Part shown: positions 35,043 through 46,029 of the stretch, in pieces | How positions within the stretch are numbered: position 1 is the first letter of the stretch | Layout: each line of letters opens with the position of its first letter | Assembly: GCA_964019055.1 (NCBI GenBank) | Contig: OZ025212.1 | Span: 6,325,766 to 6,389,765, forward strand | Length of the DNA stretch: 64,000 bases | Reading direction: 5' to 3' | Origin: Anthopleura xanthogrammica | Lineage: Eukaryota; Cnidaria; Anthozoa; Actiniaria; Actiniidae | The notes under the pieces: generated by a model | The model's database searches: none | What the model was told of the DNA's origin: nothing | The model's input: the letters and a program-made list of their open reading frames with translations, nothing else | Made by a program: the position numbers and the translations under genes

Positions 35043-38000
35043 CTACTTGTAAGGATTGTTTCTGTTTTTCAAATCGTTCGTAAACTTTTTGAGGATATCA
35101 TTTAAGTTCTTAGATATTTTCGAGCTGGATTTTCCATGTCTTTTTACGTCTTGCACCGTTTCGGCAAAAGTTACTGAGTTTGGTCTTAATAACAAACCTA
35201 CGTCACTAGGAACATCTTTCATGACGTCACCACCGACCCAGGCCTCCTGGCCGTGTTTATCTTTGATAATCCAGACATGATCTACTACTTCGTAATTCTG
35301 TCAATAAAAGAACATTTCTTTAAAAAAAGAAGAATATCCCGAGGAATCGAAATATAGCCGTTTGTATGTTGTTCTCTTTGTAGGATAAAATTCAAGGATA
35401 TTGAAAAAGTCTCTGTATGTCAAAAGCATGTTTAATTTAATGGACGATTTGCAATATAAGGATCCAGCTGATCTGAGAAAAAAGATTAGCCAATCAGAAT
35501 CGAGAAAATATGCAAAACTGAGGTGTCATCCTTAGTAGCCCGAAGACTCGGGAAACGGTTATTTCTTTATCTTATCTTCCCACTCGATGATAAATATCGT
35601 AGTATATGTATACGAAATATCAAAAACCTCTCCTGAAAATTTAGTTTTATTTCAGATATAAACTTTTATAGCTCAATTTTCGCAGTCTTCATGACACCTC
35701 AGTTTTTCAGTGACGTCATTTCTACGTCACTATTTGGGATCAGCTGGATTATGGGGCTGACATGGTAACATTTACACTTCATCTACACGGTAACCGGTAC
35801 AATTGAGTTCAAATTCTCCTGCTTTAGCTTACCTTATCAATACTGACTTGTTCTATGTATAAATGAGTAAAGTTATGTATTTTCATTCTTGTATATCCAT
35901 AATCGAGTGTACGAAATGCCGTCCAAGGGCCGTAACTCCTCTTGAATTTATCATGACAATATTTACACCCCTATTAATAAAGAAACCCAAAGTATCATTA
36001 GCTTTCCGTTGTGGGATAGGGTGGGTTGGTGAGTGCTGGGGCGGATCTAGGACTTTTAATAGGCCAGAGGGGTCAAAAAATCCAGAACATGCGCCTTTTG
36101 CTATGTGAACCAACTATTTCCAAGCTTGAAAGGGGGGTCACGGGCACCCTGTGACCCCCCTAAATCCATCTCTCGAGTGGATGGGGGTGGATGTGTGTGT
36201 GTGTGTGTGTGTTTGTATGGAAGGGGCCAAGAACAGTCGTCCCAATTGCCAACCATAATGACCACTTCTCATTCAAAAATCATAAAGCAAGGTACCAACT
36301 CTTGGACGACGAGTCAAATGCATGTGACGTCACAGACGCCATGTTGGATGACTTGAGAAAGATTGGTACTTTGGTTCTTTTGTTATATCATCCAACATGG
36401 CGACACGTACTATGAGTGACTCTTTACTACCTCTTAATTGGTAAAAGGTACCTCCATGCTAAATATCTTACCGCTGATCCAGTTACAATGTGTACGGGGG
36501 CTCGTGGATTAGTGTATGGATGCTCTAAGGATCCATTATAAATCTGGTTGGAGAAAAAAATACAAGATGCATTAAAACAGGTTTGCTATCTAAAATGTTC
36601 ATAACTTCAATCGCGTTACTTTACCTTATGATTATAGACAGGAAAAAGTCTTTCGTATGAATGTTCGTGAGCCCACAGCTCAAGATCAACTCCTACATAA
36701 ATAAGGTCCTAGTCAGTAAAGAATTAAGAATTAAATGACGTTCCTCATAGCTCTATACCAGGTCCCCTTAAATAAGTAGAAAAATCAGAATAAAGGGTTT
36801 TCCCCACAGCTCCCTAATGGGACCCCTTTTGAATTCACTCCTTAACCAATAAAGTCCTAGTAAGTAAAGAATTCAGAATATAGGGCTTCCCTCAAAGGTT
36901 TATTATGGGTCCCCTTAAAGATTCACTCCTTAATCAATAAGGCCCTAGTAAGTAAAACTTCAAATTAAAGGGTGTTCCCCACAGCTCTATATGGGTCAAC
37001 TCCTAAATTAATTAATAATAAATCTCTTATTTCTTACCGTGTCTATAGAATAATTCCTCTAACGGAAATAGTTTCAAGGAAGTGATACCAGTTCTAATCT
37101 AAGGTTACAACAAATACAGATCAGGTAAACTGGGTAGGAAAAGTATTGTTTCTATCCAGCTGTCATCTTCTCTTTCTCTCATTTCTCTCATTTCTTTATT
37201 CATTTCTCTTCCTTTTCTTAGAAAGATTGAAAGGCTACATCATTGATCAGTCAAAAAACGAATTAGCTTCATGAAAATACCTCATTCTCGTGTTTTTGAC
37301 AGCCATCACCAACCATATTAGAGCAGTACATCGGACGGTGTGCCATGGTGATAATCCATGGACGAAGCGAACGGTTTCGAGGTAAATTAGCTTCCTTGAA
37401 CAAAACAAAACAAATAATCAGAGATGTGTGCAAAAATGATAAAGTTTCATGATAATGATGATGATGACCATGAAAACTAAAGGAAAATAAGGATACATTT
37501 GCATGTGATGATGGTGCAGTGATGATGATGACTGTGATGATAATGATGGTGTTGATGATGACGATGATGATGATGATGATGATGATATGATGGTGATGAT
37601 GATAATAATAATGATAAAACAACAATGGTGAAGGTGACAATGATAATGGTGACGATGATGATAATAATAATGGTGAAAGGGAAGATGATGATGATGATGG
37701 TGATCAATGGTTATGATGATGATGATGGTGGTGATCAATGGTGGTGATGATGATGATGCTGATGAGTGATGATGATAGTGATGGTGATAATGAAGGTGAT
37801 GATGATGATGATGATGATGATGGTACGTGGTGATGATGATGATGACATTAACAGTAATACTAATTCATAACTTACCTCTAAATCCTTTTGTAGCCATATA
37901 TACTGATTTGTGAGTTGTTCAATACCATATTGTAAGAAATAATACAACTCGGTACTGAAGCTTATGATATGTGCAGGGCCAATATTCCAGCTAACAAACA

Positions 38001-41000
38001 AACAGAACCATTAACATACAACTCAGTGTTAGAGACTCACAAATGATTCTTTTCTTATCTCATCCTTCTTACTATTCCCATGCCCTGTCCCACTGACACA
38101 CGGCGAGCAATTCCTCAGCTGCGCAGTTTCTGAGGCAAGAGGCACAGTTTTCGTTCATTTCTTTCTATTAAAATCTTTATCGGAAAATAATAAAATAAAC
38201 AGAATTACCTGTAAAACAGACCCTGATTATCACCAGGCATACTGAACCTTGCTCGATAATTGGAAAAATTACTGGAAAAGAAAATTTGAAAGTGAATCAT
38301 CACATTGCGCATCGTCTACCATTGATAGATACTTTTTCAAACACTTTTTGGGTAAAAGCTGTATTTTTTAAAACACATTTAAAAAAATAAAAAATTAAAC
38401 ACTTTTTCGAAAAAAAATTAAACACTCCGTAGATAGACTATAATGACGCTCATGGACCTCCTTTAGCTTGGACGTAATGTTGTTTTCCATTCCAGCAACG
38501 GGTTATAATACGTATCAAGGGAAGCAAGGGTGGCGTAGCGGTGAGAGCGCTCGTATCTCACCAATGCGACCCGGCTTTGAGCCCCGTCGGGCTCGGTGTC
38601 GTATGTGAGTAGAGTTGTTTGTTGGTTCTCTCCTGTGCTTCGAGGGTTTTTCTCCGGGTTCTCCGGTTTTCTTCCCTCCACAAAAATCAACTTCAAAATT
38701 CCAATTCGATCTATCGGTTGCCTTGAAATTGGTTCCTTAACCTGTGAGCTTTCCGTCCACCTCATAGTGGTAAATTTTTGTAGAATTTTAAATACATTCA
38801 ATTAAAATATTAAAAATGGAAAATGTGAGAATTAATTCAGCCCACGTATCATTCTCTTGAGTATTATTTCTTTTTGCACCGGTGAGAAAATATATTTATA
38901 TTGAAATTAAAAGAACGAAACTTGGTTTGAAATGGGATAACATTAAACCAAAGCTAAGGAGATTCGTTCTGATTGGTTAAGATGGAAAGCCATTTGAGTG
39001 TCAAGTGCCGTCTATCACAAGTAATCAATCAGCTTACCATTGGTGCTCGTGATTTCCAGGGCATACCATATATGGTACATATGCTGCTATTGTCTCGATC
39101 TGATTCATGAAAGCATCAGCGACCCTGGACTCATCCTGGACATGAAAATATGCTAATATAAGAACCATATTTGGTAACATATGGTATGGCAAAAAGAAAA
39201 GACAAAATTAAAACTTGGAGATGCGGGGTATCGAACCCCGGTCCTTCCGCATGCAAAGCGGACGCTCTACCACTGAGCTACATCCCCGATTGATATCTAA
39301 AGGAAACGATAATTCTAGCGTTAGCGGAAAAGCTTGTAAGTAATCCCAGGCTACTTTACATTCTCTAAGAGCGCGAAATCCAGAAATGAAAGTGAAAACC
39401 GAGTAAAAACCTCGGTCGGATTGCAAATGTAGTTTGTGCGCATTTTTGAAATAAAACGTTTAAGGAAAACTACAAGGATAAACTTGTAAAAAATTTTCAG
39501 GCTGTTTTGAGCATTGTCTAAGGGTGCGCGCCCCAGAAATGAAGTGAAAAGAGCATCAGTCTTGAAATGGAAATTAAAAAAAAAAAAAGGGAATGAAAAT
39601 TCTAAGGAAAACTACCAAAGAGCAGAACGATTTTTTCGCATTCTCGACTGCGTTCTTTCGTAGTCGGGGATGTAGCTCAGTGGTAGAGCGTCCGCTTCGC
39701 ATGCGGAAGGCCCGGGGTTCGATACCCCGCATCTCCAGGGGAAAACCTAATTTTCGTGCTACTTTTTTCCACTGTATTATAGTGATAATTCATTAGTTAC
39801 TAGCAATAATATTCTGATATTAATCTGCCGATCATTTTTACAAAAGTCCTTTATAATTACAAGTTTCCTTGTTTTACCTGCCAATTCATCTTTGGCACAT
39901 GAATGACAAACCCTTACGACACATGAAGCCATCACTCTCTATATTGATGTTCGGAATCATCCCCAAGAGAGGTAAACTTCTCTCATTTTTGACAGTCATA
40001 GCTGTTATATTATTATATATTATCATTTTCAAGTCTATAAAACAATGTAGTTTATGCACAGATTCTCTGTTTGTACGTTACGTCATCGCGGCCATGTTGG
40101 TGGCATACGACAACAGATTTCTCATTCGCATTATTTTCACCAACATGGCCGCCTTGTCTTTCTGTATTTTTTTCCCTTGCGTGCATTTCTTAATAATCTG
40201 TTGCAGTGAAATCAAAACTAATCAACAAAACCAGATGAAACTTTCGTCGAGTGCTCCAGAACAATAATAAAACCTGTTAGGGTAAGAATAAACTTCTATT
40301 GATTCATCTTGTATTTCATCAAATCGGGGATGTAGCTCAGTGGTAGAGCGTCCGCTTTGCATGCGGAAGGCCCGGGGTTCGATACCCCGCATCTCCAGCT
40401 GACATTTTTGAAATCTTAATGCTATTTTTTTCCTTGGTATTATTAAGAGCTCTCTCACTGTGCATGAACTACGTTTCCTTAAAGGGGTAGCTTAGTTTGT
40501 AAGCTACATCATAGTAGCTATCTTGGTGGGTTTTTTTCTCATTAGCTTCCATCGTGTATACCACCAACATGGCCGCCATGTCATAATAATAAGAATCACT
40601 GGGATAAAAGAGAATTTAGGCATTGTCTTGGAGCGTATTTAGTTAAATTTCTTTTGACATCATTTCCAACAACAACACCAGGTGAAACTTTTGTGGAGTG
40701 CTCCAAAACAACAATAGAACCTGGTAGGAAAAGAATAAAGTTCCATTGACTCCTGGAAATGTTCATCAAATCGGGGATGTAGCTCAGTGGTAGAGCGTCC
40801 GCTTTGCATGCGGAAGGCCCGGGGTTCGATACCCCGCATCTCCACGATTTCTTTTATCTTTGCTCGAAGAATGTCCATGTAAAACAAATTATATTTTGCA
40901 TTTTTTATCGGGGGTACGATCATACTTACATGTGACATGTCGTAGGCAAAATCCCCTGCAAGAAAATAAAACACAGCTAGTGAAAACTAGAAAATATAAG

Positions 41001-44000
41001 GACTTACTTTTAAGTGCTTTTAAGTGTGACGTCAATCGAATGAAAAAGCGACTTCCGGGTCCAAAACGAAATGCAGTTTTATAAAGATTTTTCTTACTTT
41101 TTCTTCGTGACAGGATTTGTTGTCCAAAGCTGTTTCAGGTGGAGTTAAGAACATTTTTGCTTTGTTTTAGCAGTTTTTATGAGCAGTTGGACCCGGAGAT
41201 ACGTCACAACTACACAGCTCTATAGGCTAAGTCTAGAGTTCTGCTCGACAAGAACGATTACAGATCACGGGATTGGGTTCGGGACACGAGATAAAACGCG
41301 CGCGCAAGCACTAACGTTTCATCTCTGAGGCCTAGAGAGAGAAATTGAAAGAATTAAAAAATTCAATGTGCTCCCTTACCGACGTGAAGTATTGCGTCGT
41401 ATTTTCCGTTTTGCACTTCAGTCTGTAGTTTACTCAGGGACTGGGCGTTGCCTACCCCAAGATCTCCGTACACCGCTAGACTGGGTGACCAGTTATTGCC
41501 AAAGTGTGGTGTTTTAAGGAAGTATCTAGCACTCCAACCATCGTTGCCACCACACCGATACTCTAACGATGATGATGATAATAGTAATATTAACAACGTT
41601 CTTATATATCAATAATTTAAATATCAAAACAACAGTTTCGCATTCGATGTAAACCACAGTTTTTGAAGACCACAGACTCATTTGCACAGGCTTAGCCTCG
41701 TATATAAGTCAGCTATTCAACGACATCATTAAAAGTCCGTGGGATTTCAAAACATTGGTATGATTCAACTTGCACATTCTTTACATTACAGTTGACTTTA
41801 GCAAATCATTAGCAACAGCCAACTGTAATGTAAAGAATGACCAAGATGAATAATACCATTCCCACGGACTTTTAATGAAAAAACATACCATAAGTGGTTG
41901 TAGGTAAAAGTCCTGTTAGTTTTGCTCGATGCATGTGGATGTATCTCTTCTTCCCGCCGCACGTCTTGTAAGGTTTCGATTTGCCCTTGACAATATTGGT
42001 CAGCGGTTGTCCTTTGATGCCATACTCGACAATACTACTGGATGCTGGTGCTAAAGTCGTCCATGTGATTATCATCCCTGATTCGTCAGCTAAAAACAAT
42101 TGAAAAATGATAAGAAATAGAGAATTATACTCAGCTCTGACGTAACTGCGATGTTACTCTGACGTAACTGCGATGTTACTCTGACGTAACTGTGATGTTA
42201 CTCTGACGTAACTGTGATGTTACTCTGACGTAACTGTGATGTTACTCTGACGTAACTGTGATGTTACTCTGACGTAACTGTGATGCTACTCTGACGTAAC
42301 TGTGATGTTACTCTGACGTAACTGTGATGCTACTCTGACGTAACTGTGATGTTACTCTGACGTAACTGTGAGTTTACTCTGACGTAACTGTGATGTTACT
42401 CTGACGTAACTGTGATGTTACTCTGACGTAACTGTGATGTTACTCTGACGTAACTGTGATGTTACTCTGACGTAGCCGTGATGTTACTCTGACGTAACTG
42501 TGATGTTACTCTGATGTAACTTTGATGATACTCTGACGTAATTGTGATTTAACTCTGACGTAACTATGATGTCAATCTGACGTAACTCTGACGTAACTCT
42601 GATGTAATTCTCACGTAATTCTGATATAACTCTGGCGAAATATATGATGTTTAATGGAAATTAAAAATAGATTAGTTTCGTTCAACAAAGGAGAGTGGAA
42701 CATTTTAGTGTGAATTCTTCGGTTCCGATATAGACCCCTTGCACGTGACTTCAAAGCAGCTCAATTTGGAGGACAAAACAAAGGAATTTCAATCTCCTGA
42801 GAATTGGAACCTATTGTTTTGTCCTCCAAAATGAGCTTCATTCCGATGTGCTGCAAGGGGTCTATCAGCTTATCAATAGATTGTTTGTAATTATTCCTAA
42901 GGGAATGAAATAACAACAGAAAAATTGGTAAATAGCGTGAAGTCACTTAACCCGTGAAATAAAAAATTATTGTTAAAGTGTACTAGTCAAATAGACACAA
43001 AAGAAAACAATAGAATTAGTGTCTACTAAAGTGTATTAGTCTAATATCTATTTAACGGGTTTAGTGACCTCACTCTATAGCAAAAGGAACTAAAATCTTT
43101 TGTTAAATCCAAAACAACATGGCGGCTATGGAAAAAAAAACAAAGTCAGTTTTCGATCACAGAGAGACGGACGTGACTATAATAAGACTAATAATAAAAT
43201 ATTTGAGAACAATTGAACAAGAAAACATACTTAATATGATGCACATAAACTAAACATATAAAAAAAAGGTTGAATGGGAGTGAAAATGGGAAAAATGTTG
43301 AATGGATTGAGAAGCTAAATGTTTTCTTTTTGTTGCAGGTTGTAGTTGTATTTGCCGGTTACGCGTTCTTCTTGTAATGTTGATTGTTTTATTTTTCTTA
43401 TTGGATTATTTCTTGTACATACCTGATCATTGATCAAGGTAAAACCCCCAAAAAATCTTATTCTATCAAAAACTATACCCAGATAAAAACTCGCTTGGAT
43501 GGGATGAAAATACAAAGCTGATGAGGTCTCATGTAGTTAACCGAGGAAAATTATGCTCCGATAAAATAATAATTTTGTTGAAAGTTCATTATTTCATTAC
43601 TGTAAAAATGAAACTGTGAACTGTGCTACTTTTGCCGAATAGGTTTCTCAAGGAGAGCCATTCTTAATTTCAAGGCTATTTTATTGGAAAATTCCAGTCC
43701 TAGTGATGAACCCTGGGGTAATCCGATTTTTTCCATTCCCACTGACCAAAATTAACCTCTGCAAAATAAATATGTATGTGCAAAACCAAGTTCACATCTT
43801 ACCCAATAAAGCCAAGTCCTCGATTTGCATCTAAGGTTGCCGCCGAAATCCCAATATATTTTTTTTTCGATAAGCAAAATTTTATTCCCATCGCCAAAAA
43901 TGAAGATAATAAAAATACTCGAATCTGCTTCCTGGTCTAAATTATCCTTTAAGGTATAAAGAATGCATCCTCCACGAGAAGATAACCCGCTTCCTCGAAG

Positions 44001-44604
44001 GATAATTGCCATTGTAGTGTACCATATACATATACCCGATACCAGGTGTATAACCACAGGATATTTCATTTAGGTCCATGATATGCCAGTTCAAAAGTCT
44101 AACTTCACATGATCCGGAAGTATTGCAAACGATGGATGACAAGGCTGTCTTCTTTGGTGTCATTAGGTTCGGCTCATGAGAAGATGGACGTTTAAATTGG
44201 GCCTTAATCTTAGAAAAGGTTATTAATTAGACCAAGTATATCGATATGTTAGTCATAAAAATTCCCATTCAAATGGACGTTCTTCAGTTGCAAACATGTT
44301 AAAGCTGAATACGAAGCGAAATATAAAAGAATACATTGTTTTTTCCAGTGAATCATGTTTCTTCAAAATAAATTTTCTCGTAAAAAAATCTCGCCCGAAG
44401 CTCGACATTTTTCCCGATAAAATTTACCTTGAAGAATTATTTCACATCTTTGAAAATAGACATGTTTTTGTAAAAAAAAATAATTTGAAGTTTACCTGTT
44501 CGAGAGATGTGTATCTGCTCGGGTTGCGGGGAGACAGACTGAAATGCGGCTTCATTTACGACAGGAAGAATAAAGAGGGTGGTTACGAGGAATATCGATA
44601 TCAT
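35043..44604 (-). CDS. Purple acid phosphatase (metallophosphoesterase), complete, 500 aa
   Basis: Thirteen exons: 44604-44496, 42089-41889, 41562-41380, 40955-40930, 39135-39038, 38271-38209, 37990-37876, 37394-37281, 37098-37038, 36692-36625, 36543-36472, 35970-35833 and 35297-35043. Their total, 1503 bp, divides exactly into 500 codons plus stop. Exon 1 encodes a signal peptide (MISIFLVTTLFILPVVNEA) and PQPEQIHI, the start of the N-terminal purple-acid-phosphatase domain. Metal-ligand motifs appear in order: YGDLG, VGDFAYD, PGNHE, TMAHRP (usually GHRP) and ELWAHEHSYER. These are the ligands of the dinuclear Fe/metal centre that hydrolyses phosphate esters. The protein is probably secreted or lysosomal, like animal ACP7-type enzymes. 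Exon 4 is only 26 bp. Introns carry four tRNA genes, a SINE, several foldbacks and minisatellites. All catalytic motifs are intact. Confidence 0.95.
35464..35747. mobile_element. CAGCTGATCTGA foldback MITE, copy C
   Basis: Starts ccagctgatctgag, ends gggatcagctgg; the closest relative is copy A (21455-21743). It sits in the last intron of the phosphatase gene. Confidence 0.82.
36185..36214. repeat. GT/TG dinucleotide microsatellite
   Basis: Short (tg)n run in a phosphatase intron. Confidence 0.9.
36705..37010. repeat. Degenerate tandem repeat, about three units of ~115 bp
   Basis: The words cctagtaagtaaa, ttccccacagct and gggtccccttaa recur in order three times between phosphatase exons 9 and 10. 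Confidence 0.65.
37500..37850. repeat. GAT/ATG trinucleotide microsatellite
   Basis: Imperfect gatgatgatg array within a phosphatase intron. The His/Ile-rich minus-strand ORFs that overlap it are artefacts. Confidence 0.95.
38519..38725 (+). mobile_element. tRNA-derived SINE
   Basis: The head gggtggcgtagcggtgagag resembles a Pol III A box, with gcgacccggctttgagcccc in B-box position. The body tcgtatgtgagtagagttg to aattccaattcgatct recurs at 26927-27060. Located in a phosphatase intron, on the opposite strand to the gene. Confidence 0.65.
39216..39287 (-). tRNA. tRNA-Ala (TGC)
   Basis: 72-nt cloverleaf, starting GGGGATGTAGCTCAGTGGTA and ending CATCTCCA. Anticodon loop TTTGCAT gives TGC. It lacks introns and a genomic CCA. 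It differs from the other copies by one base in the variable region (AGGAC). Same strand as the host phosphatase gene. Confidence 0.96.
39666..39737 (+). tRNA. tRNA-Ala (CGC)
   Basis: Same 72-nt body as its neighbours, but the anticodon loop is TTCGCAT, giving CGC. Stems are intact: acceptor GGGGATG/CATCTCC and T arm CGGGG-TTCGATA-CCCCG. Confidence 0.96.
40200..40772 (+). repeat. Duplicated tRNA cassette flanks (~447-bp spacing)
   Basis: 40220-40325 and 40665-40772 share an ordered series of words: ccagatgaaactt/ccaggtgaaactt, gtgctcca, aacctg, aagaataaa, then tttcatcaaatc or gttcatcaaatc immediately before the tRNA. This indicates tandem duplication of a tRNA plus upstream flank. Confidence 0.75.
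40326..40397 (+). tRNA. tRNA-Ala (TGC)
   Basis: Intact 72-nt cloverleaf with anticodon loop TTTGCAT. Its upstream flank (from about 40220) is duplicated upstream of the copy at 40773. Confidence 0.96.
40773..40844 (+). tRNA. tRNA-Ala (TGC)
   Basis: Identical in body to the copy at 40326. It lies 86 bp from the phosphatase micro-exon at 40930-40955. Confidence 0.96.
41732..41872. mobile_element. 141-bp foldback MITE with AAAGTCCGTGGGA ends
   Basis: AAAGTCCGTGGGA on the left and TCCCACGGACTTT on the right, each bounded by TA. A second inner pair (cattctttacattacagttg / caactgtaatgtaaagaatg) extends the fold. It ends about 14 bp from the splice donor edge of phosphatase exon 2. Confidence 0.88.
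42125..42610. repeat. 22-bp minisatellite with TGACGTAA in every unit
   Basis: About 20 copies of ctctgacgtaactgtgatgtta, degenerating at both ends, in phosphatase intron 1. Each unit holds TGACGTAA, a CRE/ATF-like half site. Confidence 0.95.
42731..42864. mobile_element. 134-bp foldback MITE with TAGACCCCTTGCA ends
   Basis: TAGACCCCTTGCA against TGCAAGGGGTCTA, with inner arms ggaggacaaaac / gttttgtcctcc. The outer TA may be the target duplication. In phosphatase intron 1. Confidence 0.85.
42933..43077. mobile_element. 145-bp foldback MITE with GTGAAGTCACTTAACCCG ends
   Basis: Left tagcgtgaagtcacttaacc; right ggtttagtgacctcactcta pairs with it. Inner repeats of agtgta(c/t)tagtc lie within. 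In phosphatase intron 1. Confidence 0.8.
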
Positions 44605-46029
44605 CTTGGTGCCATTTTAGTTTTTTTCCCCTCGACTAACGGGGATTGAATGACAGGTGACTTTTCATAACAAGTCGCTGGGCTTCATGAAATGTTTATG
44701 ACTGGTAATATTAATTGACAACTTAGCCATGTACCAGAACCCAATATTTAAGGGTTTTGTTTGTCTTTATTATCCGTTCTATCCAAGAACACGTTAAATT
44801 CTATAGATTATTTTAGATTTCAAAATATAAAAAGCGGATTTCTTTTGAAAGTGCATCACAACGGTATGCTGATCATCAAAATGGCTCCCTTGTCAATCAA
44901 GAATTTGAAGCCATTTCGAAGTCACGACGTTCCTCCCATGTCAACTTTTTTTTGGTCTTAATTTGCTACTAAAAACGTCAAATTATTGTATTTATAATTT
45001 AAACTCAAGAATTATAACGGTATCCCGACATAAGAAATAAGAAATAACGGTATCCCGACACTCAAATGGCTTCATTGTTCAAGGAGTTTGATTGTCTGGT
45101 GTCGATTTTCTCGCTGCCTGATTGGTTGAGAGCGAAAACCCTTTTGAAGTTACGGCATTCCTACCATGTTGAATTTAGTCTAGATTTCTACTCTTTAGTG
45201 GAAATTTGACAGAGATTGTAAAAATGTTTAACCTCTACCAAAGCCTAGTGCGATTTAAGATTAATATTATTATTGTTAAAGTGACGGTTGAAATTACTAG
45301 CAATTGGATTGGAGGATACTTTTTGAAATAATTGTTAAAGTAGTCATGGGAAAGAAGTTTGTCTCTGTCTAGACTTACTATATAGTTCCCTCTCTTTTCC
45401 CCTCTCTACCATAGAAAGATAATTTAACGAGCGCGAGGTTATTATGAACGACGGTGTTGCAAGTGAACGACTCAGTCCCACCAGTTCTGAGAAAAAAATA
45501 AAATAAAAAAAAGGAGCAGAGACCTTTTTCCAGTGTTTGTAATATTCAAATGAGTAAGATTGTTTGCTCAGACTTTTACGTTCTAAATGCAAGCAGATCG
45601 TTTTTGAAAAAAAAAAAAAAAAAAGAAGAAAAAGAATTTTTCAAAGGTATTTTTTCCACGGCCGACAGCAAAGTGGTTTATTTGGACCAACAGACTAACA
45701 GAACTATCTTTGTACCTGGCTATGTTTTCTTTTTCTCTCTCCCTCTCTCCAAGGAACGTCAGGCTGAAAGTATCCCTTGCAAGACTAATGTATGTTCTTC
45801 AGAAGCAAGTACATATTTTTAAAGACAGTATAGAAAAAACTGAATGTAATATAAGGTCAACACTGTCTGCAAAGTGGTAGACGTATTTTCCTCTAATGCT
45901 TATAAGAAATTGTTAGTTGTTAAAATATTGCTTTATTCACCATAGTAACAAAACCTTACGATTCACTTAGTAATATACCGGAATTGACGTCATCCAATCA
46001 AAAGAGCATTTGCTGACCACCTTGCGGGC
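44605..46029. other. Intergenic region between phosphatase and UBXN1
   Basis: Both flanking genes are on the minus strand, so this holds the UBXN1 3' UTR/terminator and the phosphatase promoter. A short duplication, aacggtatcccgaca, occurs at 45017 and 45047. No further gene seen. Confidence 0.45.

Noticed and set aside
37269..37738. His/Ile-rich ORFs on the minus strand
   Set aside because: Translation of the GAT/ATG microsatellite; only 37281-37394 is a true phosphatase exon.
42125..42610. CRISPR-like array
   Set aside because: Contiguous 22-bp tandem repeat without unique spacers, in a eukaryotic intron.
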